Shown: one piece after another, positions 48,145 to 62,332 of the stretch
Numbering within the stretch: position 1 is the first letter of the stretch
How the letters are laid out: each line of letters begins with the position of its first letter
NCBI RefSeq assembly: GCF_000764305.2
Contig: NW_025934860.1
Span: forward strand, 31,601 to 95,600
DNA length: 64,000 nt
Direction: 5' to 3'
From: Hyalella azteca
Taxonomy: Eukaryota > Arthropoda > Malacostraca > Amphipoda > Hyalellidae
Translations under genes and position numbers: made by a program
The notes under the pieces: model-generated
The model's database searches: none
What the model was told of the DNA's origin: nothing
Seen by the model: only the letters and a program-made list of their open reading frames with translations

Positions 48145-50488
48145 CTGGAATGATAAAAAATAATACAGTATAGTCTATCCTATCAATATTACTCAACAGA
48201 GAAATTTTTCTTAGCACACGAAGGTTCCTTTCAATGAATATTTATGATGAAGAAATTTCAAAAAATAGGAATAGGGCAAATATTACTTTCATGGAACGCT
48301 GAAATTAAATATCACATTAATTAAAGTAACTTTTTCACCGGTTCAACACTCATGGTTTAGACAGAAACGCAACCGTGCGCCACAAACTTAACTGTAAAGC
48401 ACAGGCCAACTTGGACTTGCGGCTAGTATTTCTTTTAGAATCTAATCGCAAAATTCATATACCCCTAGAATCTTCGATCACGGGAAGAAATTGGAATTAA
48501 CTGCGTTATCTGGAATTGCTGTCCTCCAAAATTAACCCTCATTATACACAAAGTGCAGTTCGTTAATTGATTATCGAAGGCATCACGAATGAGACTGGAA
48601 GTATATCCGTCTCAATGTCATTCATCACTGAAAGTCACGCAGAAACCGCTGAGTGCGACGTAAGCTCGTTAAACTTTGATTGCAAGTACATCGTCATAAA
48701 TTGATACGATCTGATGCCCTTGGACAGGTTCATTCCTGTATAATGATCATTGGAATTTTCTCGAAAAAAAATACTCTCAGCCTTTCGCGCCAAGTAAAAA
48801 GCCAGTGACCAAAACTCCATTTCGACACTACTTCATTGATTAGTTAAAGTCTGTTGCATGAGACAGGAATGATCGTCTGTCTCCCTTGGGAACGAAGTGT
48901 CGGCCAAAAGCTTCTGTTTAGGGACAAGTTAAAGGCGAATCACTGTCAACAACTGACACAACTTTTTTCTTGATAATACTAGCAGTGCTATTGCTAGTAG
49001 TGCTAGTACCTGATAAAACTAGCAGTGCTATTGTGGTCTGCAGTTTAATTGACAGGGGACCAGACCAAAGAAAAAAACTAAACTAAGACTAGATGAACCC
49101 AGAGTTTTCAAAATTCAGGAGAATCGTGTTTGTGAATTTCTTCAACTTGGAGTTTCAAAAATTGAAAACACATCAGTCACATTGCAATGTTTATTTCAAT
49201 TCATTTTGTAATATCATAATCACTTCACTTGGTCTCTACAAACTTTATAAAAAAATTAGACAAGTTGGCTCCAAAGATTTTTTTTTCATTGCAGCTCTAA
49301 TCCCCTATACCATTTATTCTAAAAATAGATTGCTCATAAATTTTTTACGAGTTAGGGTCAGTTTCTTTTATTTATTTCATATAAACGATTACTGAGTACT
49401 CTGCTCCATTAAAATGGTCAATGTAAGGTAATGGAATTGGCTTATTCAGCAACAAAATCTTTTAACCCCAAACCACTAGCCTCCTAACCTGTAACTACTA
49501 GTGAATAAACATGGGTTTATGCTGATCAGCCGGTTTAGCATTGATTTTAAAGTGGTTTTTGAGTTTCCCATGGGTGGTTTTCCCATCAGGCAACACATCT
49601 TAAAATTATTTTCTGGCAGAATTTTCGTAGAGACCTGCAAACCCTGAGTCAACGCGACGCTTAATATTCCGGTGGCAAGCATGCAGTGCCCGCCGAACAA
49701 AATAATTCTTCATGATAAAAATTTATCGTAGTCACAAACTTGTGCCTCAGCCAAGGCGGTGCGACTTCAGACACGTGTAATGTTTGTTTCCTGCATGTAA
49801 GTTTAAAGATCCAGTGTCTTGTTCGCCGATAAAAATTTAATCAATGATGTGAAATTGCTTATTCAATTGCTTATTAATCATGCAATTTAATAATATATTC
49901 GGATTCCCATAACTTAGCACCGTCACTGTATGGGTTACAATCTAGATTCTCAAAGCATGTTACAATATATTTCGATATTACTGTTTTATGAACCATGTAA
50001 CCATCGATGAGAGTAGAACTGTAGAAGGAATAATACAGTTTCCCACACTTCATAGAAAATCTTTGACAGTAGCTATAATTTTCTTTAAAAATGATCATGT
50101 TAAAGTACAATATAAATAGTTAATTGGTCTGGGGGGCACTGACGTAGAATGTGTTCGCATATTAGACATAGATATGTTCGCTCTAACGTAGAATATGTTC
50201 GGATGTTAACATCCCAAAAACTGCTAAGTAAAGCAGGAATCGGTCCGCAATTTATTTTTTGTTAATTTATTCGCATCTCCATGTTTTCGTCTCCATTATT
50301 TACTTTACATTTCCATCTTTACATGATATTTTAGGTAAACTTCTATCGTCGTTGTTTTCTCATAACATGTAAATCATTTTCCATCCATCTTCAAGTCTTC
50401 GCGTATGATCCCCACGGCGTTGCAAGGCGGCAGCAGAGAGCGGCTGAAGCTAGAAGCTACAAGAAGGTTGCCTGCAATGATTGGCTTT
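48145..50488. other. No firm gene; short repeats
   Basis: The 23-mer tgataatactagcagtgcta-ttg at 48971 recurs at 49011 with one change (period 40), with related gctagtagtgctagta between. Near 50143-50205 an acgtagaat(g/a)tgttcg(c/g)(a) phrase occurs twice, with a third partial form. Open frames (49093-49395 plus, 49874-50110 minus) are not recognisable. Confidence 0.4.
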
Positions 50489-50828
50489 TGCTCAATTGAT
50501 CATGGTACTCATGAATAAGCTTAATTTATCATGGTACGAATGGGTACGCTCAATTTATCATGGTACTTGGTAATGGTAATTGGTCATGGTACATGGTAAT
50601 TGGTCACGGTACGTATGAATAAGCTTAATTGATCATGATATGCACCAATAAGCTTAATTGATCATGGTACGTATGAATAAGCTTAACTGATCATGGTACG
50701 TATGAATAAGCTTAATTGATCATGGTACGCATGAATACGCTCAATTGATCATGGTACGTATGAATAAGCTTAATTAATCATGGGGGGCATAAATACGCTC
50801 AATTGACCATGGTACGCATGCATAATCT
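50489..50828 (+). repeat. 29-bp minisatellite, about 11 copies
   Basis: The unit aattgatcatggtacgtat plus gaataagctt repeats with period 29. Around 50540-50620 the array is disturbed by shorter units (tggtaattggtcatggtac). Each full unit carries two palindromes, tgatca and aagctt. Variation between units is low in the last two thirds, which suggests recent expansion. Confidence 0.9.
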
Positions 50829-53800
50829 TTTAGATACTCGTTTCATCGCAATTTATAAAAAGGGAAGAGCGCGAGAACTTGGATGGAATCAAATTGGTTC
50901 TTCGTTGTTGTATCTCACTACACTCTGAAAAATGAATCGGTCATTTTGCCCTAATATAGTCATACCTAGTGTATAGTGCACAGTGCACAACATACGTTAA
51001 AAATGAATCACGCTTTATTCAAAGACTCGCTCATTTCTTTTGGTGAAAACGCATTCCGTCTGTTCATTTTCCATCAGGCATCATATCTTCCTACCTCTTC
51101 TTCACTGGCTGAAGCCTCACAAATGCAACAGTGGACGACTTCAATCGGACATGCGACGTGGAAGCAATGTTAAATTGAACGTCGATTCGTCGAATCAACG
51201 GTAATAAAACATTGTTTATATGTCATTTGCATTCTCGGTTGGTCGTATATGCACAGCAGCGTTTATTACAACCAACCGTATAAACAGCAACGCTTAAAAC
51301 TTTTATTTCCTATCAGACACTCTGCAACGTATAAGCGTTTGCAGATTGCCTGCTACAATCTAAACGCTAATACACCAATCACCCAATATGTACATCAAAG
51401 GTTACTGACAGAACTGATGGCTCATTGGAACAATGTTTCTCATGAGTAAATTTTGATATAGTTTTAATTTCAGTGTTCTTTCTTAAGGTCTTGGATTAAC
51501 CGGTATTTTATCGTCTAGGTAGTTGGCTTTTATCAAATATATTTGTTCTCAGTTTATAAATAATGTTAATTAGAATATTGTAAAATTGTTCTAGAGAAGG
51601 TTCGAATCTAAATTAGAGCTTGCGGAATTGAACTCCGGGCACTGCAAGGCAGCGTCGCGTCACGTACCTTGGTGAGCGTGTCCTGTAATCGGTATGTTAA
51701 CCGTTGCCTATTATTGAAGCCCCTTGAAGTTAACCGGTTTTACGTTCCTGTCGAATGAATAAGTCTTAATATGATGTGATTTTGTGCAATAACGTGGTTT
51801 ACGTTGATGATTATTTTTCCTGAATACCAAACCTGCGCCTTAAGACTCATGACAATTATAAGTTAAAATGGTCACTTTTCAAGTTACAAAGACAAAATAC
51901 AATTTTCAACATTTTTTTTATTTTTACATGACCAGACCTAATTTTTTACTACTCTCTCCTTCATTCTCAACTTTGTGCCTTGAATACTTGCAATGAAGAT
52001 CGGTAGATGAATTTATGGGCATTGAAGCGACGCTTTCGTATGGACGATGCCTTAATACGTCAATTCTACGAACAATACAGCGTCACTTGCCGTCCAGTGA
52101 TTGTTCAAACGTTGGAAGGTTGAATGCCATTGCTTCGGACGCTGGACAGAGCTCAATTCAAGAGCTTAACCCTAAGTGCATCAGCTTAAATTGAACGAAT
52201 GTATGTCAACAGGTATTTCCTTTCCTCATCTGGAATTTTCAAAATGGAGTCGATGAACCTCATGCATAGTTCCAATGAAAATCACTGATGCTTGGGAGAA
52301 AGTTCAACTAAATAATCATCATTGCAACATAATAAACTAGTCCAATTCTCCATCCGCAAATAATGAAGCTGCTAAGTTGGATTGTTGTCGTTCACTGCTA
52401 TTCTACGTCGGAGGGGAGAAGCGTATGTGGCAGTTCCACGCCCTCGTCATAAACCTTCGCTGCTGCTCAACTCGATTACTTTAATTGGCTTACGGACAAC
52501 TTAAAGCAATTTGTGGTCTAAACAAGGGTCGTTGGAGATCAAGTGCTGAGGCCACTCGAAGTAGTCTGAACCAAGTCTTCGAAGCTAAATTGACGCAGCA
52601 ATGAGATCAGTTTAATTATGTCAAGCAGTTGGTCCTGCTGCAAGCAAAAAATAACCGTTTTGTCCTGTTATGAAACGGGATTCTGACACAAACAGTTTAT
52701 ACAACTATTCAGAATTGGCATCAACTATTTAAATTTTACTACGATGTATGATGACAATTATTTAAATTTTACTACGCTATATGATGATGTTCGAAAAAAT
52801 CCAGCGCAAATGAATGCGATCTCAGCATTTCTCATCAGTTTAGAATGATCCGACAATTTATGTAAAAATCTTCATTCAGCCATTCGTTCTCTCAGGAACT
52901 TTCCATTATCATCACAAAATTTCATACGTAATCTTTTGTGCATAAAAGAAGCTCATATATAGTCAGAGTTTTCCAGCCAGCGGCTTTCCATAATTGCCGC
53001 TGAGAATAATTAAGACGGAAACGAGTTTATAATTATAATTGACGAGCATTTCATGGCTAATTCAACGCACACCAACCGCAAAACCGTAAATCCAGTCATT
53101 GCGTTTGTGTCTTTAGGATTAATTATTGACTAATTCTCATTATTAATTAATTATTCAGTATTTATTATAGTAATTTTTATGCGTACGGGGTGGATTGATA
53201 AAGATTTAAAGATTCTACGAAGAGATGAGCGAGGATTAATTTTTGAAAAATTTACTAAGTGTTTGATTTATCCATCATTGCAGGTAATTGCAGCAAGGCC
53301 TCAAGTAGTTATATATGAATTACAAAATGAGTTGCCATTAAATATCCGTTTATATTAAAGGTTCCTTTGTCGCTTAATTAATATGAATGGATGTTCGCAT
53401 TCCCGCATTGTGATGACACATTCTTTTCTTACAAAGCAGGATTGTGAGGGCATTTCCTAGAACAACACGGAAGATTTTTAAGGGATAAGGAGCAGTGGAG
53501 TAATAGGTCAAGGAGATGAATGTCCTGCGTCTTGACGCGTCATTACATCTCAATCCCGCTCCTCTGATGCCATGTTTTTTAGAGCCTGGGTTTCGGACGA
53601 ACTAGTAAGAAACTGACTCATGATATGCAAGGAAGTTTCAAACGAGGACCTAGAAAACAGAACTTTGAGAACGAAGAGTATGTAAGAAATACATAACCTG
53701 ATGCATCATTTCTAGTGTTTTTCTTACTCTTTTAGAAGGTGATATGAATATTTAAGAGCAGAAATACGGAAATGTCCATATTACGTGCGCGACTGTAGTG

Positions 53801-54415
53801 GCTCCATCGCTGAGGAACTGCCGTTTTTAGGAGATGAAGCTGTGTCCGGCGAACAAAGCGGGCTGATTAATGATGGAAGTTGAGCTGGAGGAATGAGTGT
53901 CCATTTCAGAATAAATCACTTACGAAGTCTAGAACGCGTTAGTTTGGAACAATTGAATTCACTGGAACAGTCTTGCGAATCCTATTGCCGATGCAGGAGC
54001 GAAGAACTTGATTCTTCGGCGTAAACATGCAGAGAAGCTAATGTGAAGTATCATTTATTTACATGTTCTTCAATATAGAAATTCCAAATAGTTGGACTTC
54101 CTTTGATTATCATCGCATAAACGAACATTAACTTTTTAATTCGACATTCCGAATTTTTTCATCAGGTGAATGTTTCGCATTATTTATTTTGTATATGCGC
54201 TAATTTGAACATTTAAATGAAAGAAAGTGTATTGAAATTACGTTTCATATTTTTTCATTGAAAACTTTTGAATAATAATGAGGGAATTTTCTTTTAATTT
54301 CCCGCATTTCTTAATTTTCGGTCAATTACTGTTTTCTGCCACTATATAGTACACAAATTATGTAGATAGTAATGCTTAACATTTTATCACATCGCACCTC
54401 TCTGTTTGTTGAGTT
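50829..54415. other. No gene supported; one 33-bp duplication
   Basis: A phrase atttaaattttactacg(a/c)t(g/a)tatgatga is present at 52727 and again at 52760. The sequence ggttcgaatct at 51597 resembles a tRNA B box, but no cloverleaf can be built around it. Open frames at 50976-51449 (plus) are short and not recognisable. Confidence 0.45.
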
Positions 54416-54645
54416 TCATTTCATTATATCATTTTCAACTTCCAGATGAAAATTCAATACAAGTTTTCTCTTATTTTCAAATATTTTTCTACCGTTATTT
54501 GTTGTTTTAATAAAAATTCTGCATTCCTTATAGTCCCTAGCCAAATGCAGGAACATCATCCCTATCTGCATGTTTCCGTCCATTTTTACCGTATTTAACA
54601 AGTTCCAATGTTTCAGCTCACACTTTTTAATGTATTCACGTAAAC
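54416..54645 (-). CDS. Candidate terminal exon, function unknown
   Basis: After a strong acceptor (tataatttttttacag) the minus strand is open for 75 codons to TGA at 54416. It begins LREYIKKCELKHWNLLNTVK and ends FHLEVENDIMK. Two thirds of codons start with a purine, but the whole strand is purine-rich here, so this is weak support. The peptide is basic, lysine-rich and lacks membrane segments. No upstream exon with matching phase was identified. The G+C content is as low as the surroundings, unlike the other exon candidates. Confidence 0.25.
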
Positions 54646-57600
54646 CTGTAAAAAAATTATATCAGAATTGACTCCGCGTGATAAAAGTTTGAAAGGTTTC
54701 AAGGGATTTGAGCCAATTTCTTGCTTTCGTCGTAATATCTCCCATCTTTCAATAAATACGAAATTTTTTATTGGTTACGATGGGTTTAAAATGGGTTCAA
54801 AGGAGTAATTCCCAAGGATAATTTCGAATGTTTTGTGTTCTGGGTGGAATAAAAAAATTGAACACACAAATTTCTAATCCTTTCGGAGACATTAAAGCAG
54901 GCTAAAGTTCTATATGGCTTAAGTTCTCTCCCTCAACTTAGACATCGATATACGTAATTACAGTAAAATTATTTTTAGGACCGTTTGCGCAATTCCGTCG
55001 ATTGCTTCAAAGTCTCTTGAAATCCCAAATTTATTCAGTAAACAAAATCACCAATCTCACCGTATCGCTGCTCTTAGCAGACTGAAAGTCAAATTAGCAT
55101 TCAAGTCGTTCGCTAGTTTCTTCTGGTAAGATATTCATCCTGAAAACCGAACTGGCAAATGCTTTCGTGATATTCCAAGCCTTTCTGAATGACAAAAGCT
55201 TCAGATAACGACTGCACAATATTCCTTCGAAATTTTTTAAATAACAGAACAAGAGAACATGAAATTAATTAATTCGCAATTCTTTAAGGCTTCGGTAGAA
55301 ACAAGGAATTCAGTTTACGCGTCCATGAGCACAGTGTATTTATAAATTCATAGACTGAACGAGACCTTTTGACTTGCTCGGCTTGGAAAGAAGTCTAGGC
55401 CTTAAGCTCTTACTTGATGGAGGCAGCAGGCTAAATTATGGACACGTAAGCAGCCTTGCAGCCACCAGCAAGGCTGGCTGCACACTTGGTGGCTTCATAC
55501 TATAGCAGCGTTGCCACCATGAGCAAGGCTGGCTACACGCTAGCAACCTTGGTGCTGGTGATGCTTCTGTTATCTTTCCTCTCCATTTAAGATGACCGCA
55601 GACGCTGCTAACGGAGAGAAAATCGAACGTCAAATTATTTGTAAATAGGCATTTGTTTAGCGTGACTTGCTCAAGTTAATTGTGCCATTGTGTGATTTTT
55701 TCGCTTGGGGATGTAGATACTCAAAAATATACGGGCTTATATGAGATGAAAAATATAAATTTATTTGATTCCGCTTTCGTCTTCGAAAATAATGATATTG
55801 TTGTGATTCTGCCTTCACCGGAAACACAGCAATTAAATACACGAAAATCCGCATGCGTATATAATGATTCAATTTTCACCTAAAACTGCATTCGGTTAGG
55901 TGCGCATAGTTTCCTTCATTGTGTCTTCACAACACGGCATGAGTATCGTCATTGGAGCGCAGTTCTTTGATGAAAATAATGTTGAACTTGAGATCGTTTC
56001 TTCTTCATCGATTGCTTTTATCTTTTTTATTGCAGCTTTGAGACCATCATATTTTCAGCGCAAACCCGCGGAAAGCTTTGGATCGGCATGTTAAAACGCA
56101 CTAAAGAAGAAGTATTTAGAGGCCATTGAAAACTCGTGATCTTTTCAAATCTTCCGCACCTCGCGGTGATGGCTCCCATTCTCCTATAAGCGCTTTGCTT
56201 CAGCGCCAAAGGGCAGCTAAACTCGCCTAAATCGACGATTATGATGATCTGGAATCAGTTTCGTGCACATGTCGGACATGATGCTTTGTGGTAATATTCA
56301 GCTGAGCAACCTCCTTCAATGGCCATCTGGAAGTGCGTGTGGTGGTGTTAAGACGTCGTGGATTCCTGTAATTCAAGAAAAGTGTTTGGGTTTACCTGAA
56401 TTTCGTAGTGAGATCTTGTACCTCCAGTGACTAAGATTTTTCTCGTGGCGTTATTAAGGCACTGACTCTCTTTTTTCTGAGGCGATAATGTATAAGGCGC
56501 TAAGTGTTCTTATTCTACAGATGTGATAAAGTACGCTAAGTCTTTCTTTTTCTAAACGCGCTATTAAGGCGCTAAATATACTTACTGCCACAGTTACAGA
56601 GTTACATTTTCTAGCTTTAAGATCAAGCTGGACCTGCTATTCTGATGTCAACCAAATCACGACGGAGGGATCGAGGCATTATATGAGCTCCGCGGTAAAT
56701 CAATGGTTACGCTGGGATAGGAGATTGTACGTCGGCGCAAAGGATTGACCATAAAACCATATAAGTAAAGTGTTACAACAATCAGTCGCAAAAATTTCAA
56801 TTCGGATATTGCTGCTAAAAATTAAAACATCTATTCTTTGGAGCTCTCAGAGGACCCCATGCAGATCGACCTGAGCTATAGTATAAAACAACAAATAACT
56901 GTGCTCAGATTTTTATACAGGTCACCTTGGCACCGCGAACGTGAAATAAGTTGGATAACTTTCGATCGAAGTTCCATATACTTATTTATGAAACTGCTGT
57001 TTTAAGTTTACTGATCTGAATCCCTTACAATAAATTTTCAGCGTTAAAAAACAGTGCAGCTAAAAAAATTCAGTACACCCTAGATTAGTGGTAAATTCGG
57101 TTGTACACTTGTACGTTCGCAAAATATTGTGGAACGGACTGAAGAATGCCCTAGGTTGTGGGATTAAGCCTTAAATTCAGAAGTAATTGAAGCGGCGCGA
57201 GCTTCAATTACTGAAGCTTACAAAAACGCTTCTGCTTTCAATCCTATAAACGTACAGTAAGAATCTTGTCTCTTCAGTGGGAAGATGAAGAATTGTTCTT
57301 TCGGTGTTATTGATTAATAACGACGAGTTGATGCGGCGTTGTTTTTCTGATAAATAACGATGAATAGGTGGATAGCTGTGTATACTGATGAATAATGATC
57401 AATCATGATGTAATGATGTGTTATGTTAATTATTAATAATGATGATTCGATGCAGCGATGTTCTTATCTCATGTGGTGCAGTTTTGATGATTAGGAAGAC
57501 GAAACGCTGCGTTCGTGACAAAAATATTATGAATTATTATATTATGATCATTAATTATTACATTATGATCAAACATTATGAATTATTACCAATGATGAAA

Positions 57601-59297
57601 TTTGATTGTCAATAAGAATAAGGGAATATATGTTAAAGCTGGTGCCGTAGCTCGTACATATGCATAAAAAATGAGTGTCACTGAGAGCATTGCATGTTTG
57701 GCTAATCCCTAATTTTCCTAATGGATTCCTAATGGAAGGCTGGGGAGTAGGCGCGAATGGTGATTCCGTCACGGTCATTTCATCTCATCAGATCACAATA
57801 ATTGTCTGCATTCAGGAAATATAATACGATATAATGATATAATTTGAGTAGCCGTGTTAATATAGGTGACTGTCACCTTGGAAATCTCGTCTAGGCGTGA
57901 TGAGGTTTGGAATAATAAGATTACTTGTCATTCATGAATATTCATTGGCTTATATGCATCAGGTGAAAGGGTTCATAGAAGTCGTGGAAAGTTAAGAAAA
58001 TGTCTTTGCAATAGGCTTTTGGACGAGTTAAGTCAACCTGCGATCTTTACAAGATTGATCCATGTGTCAGTCGCAATGTAAACGTATGCACTCCACTCTC
58101 GCTTGCTATGATTCCTCAACAAATCAGAGGATGCCTGAATAGAATGATCGCCTTTTGAGTGCTGCTGACGCCAGAAAATCTGAAAGAGGTTTCTTCATTT
58201 TTTTCTTATAAAACCGGTCAAAGAAGGACTCTTTGAAACCCCGAAACTTCTCTTACGGTTTCACTTGGTTTTTATCAATATTTTCTGCTACACTAGGGAT
58301 ACTAAATTCAAGATGCATACAATCCAACTGAGCTACTAATCTAATAAAAAACTACTTGCATACATCTAGATCGCTCATCTATGATGATATTATGTGTTCT
58401 GTTTATTCTCTAATCTGAATGGTCTGTACTTCTAATATTGTGGTAGCAGATGAAATTTGCATGTCATGGTTGATAAAATATTGCTCAGTAAATGTATTCA
58501 TTCATTTCGAGATTAAAAATACTATTTTCAGCTGCATCAACTTATTGCTTCCTCATTATTGTCATGAGTTGAAATAATCAATTCAGATATACTTTCTTCT
58601 TTCAAAATTTTTGTTCAAATCACAGTTAAATGGATAATTTAGGATTGATTGACAGAGGTTCTTTATTTTTGAAAATTTTGAAAATAATATTTGACTGCAG
58701 AAAGATTTACGTGAAAAGATAGTGGAAAGCAACGCACTGTTTAGCCTTCATCACTTCGCAATGAGGGGCTGTGAGCTGCAAGAAAAAAGCTGCCGTGGAT
58801 CTTGGCAAGAAAGTGTAGCAGGGATACGAGCTTAGCGCTCTCCGTGTTCGAGTGCTTCACTTCACTGCTGTTCATAATGGAGTGCGCCGTTCCATCCGTT
58901 CTCTATAAGGACGGCAGAGGTAGCCGACTATTGTGAAGAAAATACCCAGGTTTTTGCTGGCATTTCAAAGAAAAATACGCCTGCGCTGATAATGTAACTT
59001 TGAATTCTTCTTAAACTTAGGTTTTATAGTATTTGATAAGGCAAACAGGATTTGGAGCCCCGTTATATAGACTGTGTGTATATCTCACTCTTAGTATTGT
59101 TTTTTCCACTACCGGGTAAAATTCGTCATATTCATATTTCATTCAAACAGCACGATAGACCTCTAGACAGCCATATCTTCACAAAGGGGATAATGAATAA
59201 AGCTAAATGAGTGTATGCAGGTGCGGCTTAATCAATGAAAAGGATACTGCAATACAAAACTTCCATTTTAACGAAACATAATTATTTCTTGCATCGG
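54646..59297. other. No gene supported; two degenerate tandem repeats
   Basis: Bases 55450-55560 hold two variants of a gcca-cca-agcaaggctggct(g/a)cac phrase with ggtggc/ggtgctgg ends, GC-rich and self-complementary (gccacc...ggtggc). Bases 56445-56575 hold about three loose copies of a taaggcgctaa(g/a) phrase separated by T/C-rich spacers. Bases 57420-57600 are rich in short aattatta and attatgatca repeats. The remaining sequence has only short frames. Confidence 0.45.
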
Positions 59298-59298
59298 N
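59298..59298. other. Single N at a false contig join
   Basis: One undetermined base stands exactly at the left edge of the 353-bp stretch that duplicates 62333-62685. Together with the adapter on the right edge, it marks the artefact's boundaries. Confidence 0.9.
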
Positions 59299-59651
59299 TA
59301 TATTTAGTTCTGGTGATATTGACTAAGATTCAGAATTTTTCATGTTACAATATTTATTGTTATTACTAGTCTCCCGTCAACGACCTAAATATCGCCTTCT
59401 GTAGGTCTAAATCAATCGATGAAGGAACAGCTCCTTGATACTTCTGTAATTCTGCTATGTGAATTTAAAGCGGTTTTTATTGCTAATCTAACTTATACTG
59501 GATGAAGTTTGCAAAAAAATAAATTCAAATAAAATAAACTCAAATCTTGTAGATTTTCTGTTAAAATTTTTTATTTCTAATAAATGTCAGTAGAGTAGCA
59601 TGATTAATTGCAAGCCGAAAAATATTAGAGTTGAAAATATATCGTAATTCT
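59299..59651 (+). other. False duplication from a circularised mate-pair read
   Basis: These 353 bases appear to be an exact copy of 62333-62685 and run directly into the adapter junction at 59650-59687. If a fragment from 59688 to 62685 (2,998 bp) was circularised in a mate-pair library, its right end would be joined through the adapter to its left end. That is precisely what is seen here. The segment should be removed, and what truly lies left of 59688 is unknown. Confidence 0.93.
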
Positions 59652-59687
59652 GTCTCTTATACACATCTAGATGTGTATAAGAGACAG
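59650..59687. other. Nextera mate-pair junction adapter (artefact)
   Basis: ctgtctcttatacacatct followed by its reverse complement, identical to the 38 bases at 25502-25539. The first two bases (ct) are shared with the end of the duplicated genomic sequence, so the exact edge is ambiguous by two. Confidence 0.97.
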
Positions 59688-62332
59688 ATTCTACGGGCTT
59701 CTGCAAAACTATCGGTGGTAATAGTTTAAGTTGCGCTTCTAATTTAGCAAGATTCAAGTTAACTCTTACATGTATATCATGAAATAAAAAGTTTTCACAT
59801 AGATTTCATGAAGGGTAGGATGAATGTGTTGGATATAATGACTTTTATATTAAATGAGGGAAATAAAGGCTTAGCGATATTTTTGGTATTACTGTTCACA
59901 CATTATTTAATGGTTATAGATGAGCGCCTAGTATGCGTAGATTAATGAATTGTTCATATTCAATGAGCAGTCTCATCATACGGAATGATGATGTTATTTA
60001 GGTAAAAATTAGGAGCAAAGATAATGCACAAATAACCCCGCTTATTCCGATGATTACGTTCTGTAAACTGGCTCTATCATCTTACGAATAACACGTATAA
60101 TCGTACATGTGTGATCAGTTCTTACGTGTCTTATCAGCTCGAAACTTGACTTGACAAAGTAAAGAATATATGAAATAGGGAAAAGTGCTGACAACCACAC
60201 TTATTCATTTTTAACGTATATCTGTTGAACGTGTTACACATTATGCGTTTTCTAATGATACATTGCGACTGCAAAATTAGAACCTCATGCGAATAGGAAG
60301 TAAGACATGAAGCTGGAAAGTCTCTATCGAGACTATACTTTCGACTCACGAAAATTTGCGTGCGCACTATTATAGTTATGAGCTACCGAAGAAGGCATAT
60401 ACGGTCTGAAAATGTGATTTAATATTTGAAGAATTAATTGAACTATGAATTTTTATTGATAATTCGTTTATACGTGGTTTTATACAGTTTCTAAACCCTA
60501 GAAACAAAACAATTGCGTACTTTTACCCTCGAGAAAAGTTCAGTTTTAACACTGTTTCATATGTCAGTATGCACTAGGTACAACGGTAAATGCATATGAG
60601 CGAGAGAAGTGTGTGAGAAAATCTGTATCCTAAGCGTATTACGCACTACCCTTCCTCTCGTTGGGTTTTCATCACAAATCTACTGTTTACATGCTTTTCA
60701 AACTTATATTTTGTGCAACCTTTCGTGAACAAATCAAACAAGCTGAGCACCATGCTGCCACTCAAGCGATTGAACAGGAACGCATATCGCCCCAACCACG
60801 CCAGTGCTCGGCAACTCGAGGACTTCTGGAGCTCAAGTTTCTCAGGTTTGTCACGTTCAGTTGGAAACTTGGCGTCCGGAATGTCAGTAAAAGTTACTTG
60901 CATTCAGGGACTGATGAACGAGCTATTCAAATCATCTGCATACCCGGAAGTGTCCAGAAACATCTTAATTAAATTCACAACTTGATTTCCTTTTGTGTCA
61001 AGAGCTGTTGCATAGAAACGTTTAAAAATTGAATGCCAGAATACACTTTAATGACTATAAAACTCGCGGATACGAACGATACGATGTACTTCACACGGCT
61101 CGGTAAAAACCGATAAATGGTAACATGCAGTCAACGTGTGATATGAATACATCAATTTCTGGCAGACACTTGTTCATCATCTCAAATAATTTTGTTCAAT
61201 CCGCAATGCGTTTTCATAAGAATCATTCACAATCATGTTTCAACTAAAAGTCACAGAAGAAGCGACAAATTTAACTTCAATCAAATTCGCATCTGTTAGT
61301 CAACGATAGCCTTTAATGACAGTAGACGCAATGAGGCGGCATAGCGACGCTCGTTAAAATGCTGATCACTGGCAACCTTGACCGACGATAACCATTAGAT
61401 GACGACCGCTGCAGCAATATGGCCATCTTCCCGCCACTGACGTGTTAAATTTGTTGTAGCTTTTACTGCTGTAGCAGTTTAATTTCAGTAGAAATGCTAG
61501 CCTCGCGTGTCCATACACAGCAGGAAGCTGTACTGTGATGCGTGCGTAGAGTTTTGTTAGGCACATCGTGTTTTAATCTGTTCGAACACTTCAAATATTT
61601 GGCCTCGATGGCAAATCTTTTAATAAATATCATAGAAGTAGACGAAAGAAAGAGTTGTATGCAAGTTTTAATTCTACAGGCATTTAAATTCATCTATTAT
61701 TACAATATTGACCGTTATTAGAATTATGTTCCTGTCCGAATGACGATTTTTCCGTCACAAATTATGGGAGTAGAATAAATAAGAAATTTTCAGATTACTA
61801 GGAGTTCGAATACTTTTTCAAGCCTTTTACGTTGAAATTGGTTTATTCGCGCCTAACTGTTCCTACTTTGTCAATTTGCTACGCGTCCAGGCCGCATGCG
61901 ACTTTTTTTCGTTCAATAGTTCCATTGAAAGATTTTTTAAATAAACGCATATTATTAATTTCTTAATCATCTATATTGTTATTTATGGGCTGGCAAAACT
62001 GTCTTGTTTTCAACAATTTGTCACTTTACATAATATTTTTTTCGAGTGAGTCATTTCGCAGCTTCTGTCTCCACACCTTGTATATTAGCTAATTGTAAAA
62101 TTAGAGATATACACAATAGAATTATAGTACAATATGCTACGCAGTGAATAGTTTACTTGTAGAAGCAAATTTACAGTGTTATCTGGATATCGTAGACGAA
62201 TTTATTTGGTCCCATCAGCTATGGTCACACAAATCGATGCACATCAATCATTGTCCACCTACACATTCTGAATTCAATGCTGTGTGGAGGAAGAAGGTAT
62301 GAGATATTCTTCTGTGTCTTGCATACTATCAA
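59688..62332. other. No gene supported
   Basis: AT-rich sequence. At 60646-60985 three open frames of 85-103 codons overlap on both strands and none has a recognisable domain. Bases 61060-61690 contain only short frames. No repeat family from elsewhere in the window was seen here. Confidence 0.45.

Noticed and set aside
51540..51680. tRNA gene suggested by ggttcgaatct
   Set aside because: No acceptor stem, anticodon arm or A box can be placed around it.
60646..60985. Gene of 85-103 codons
   Set aside because: Three overlapping frames on both strands, none with a recognisable feature.
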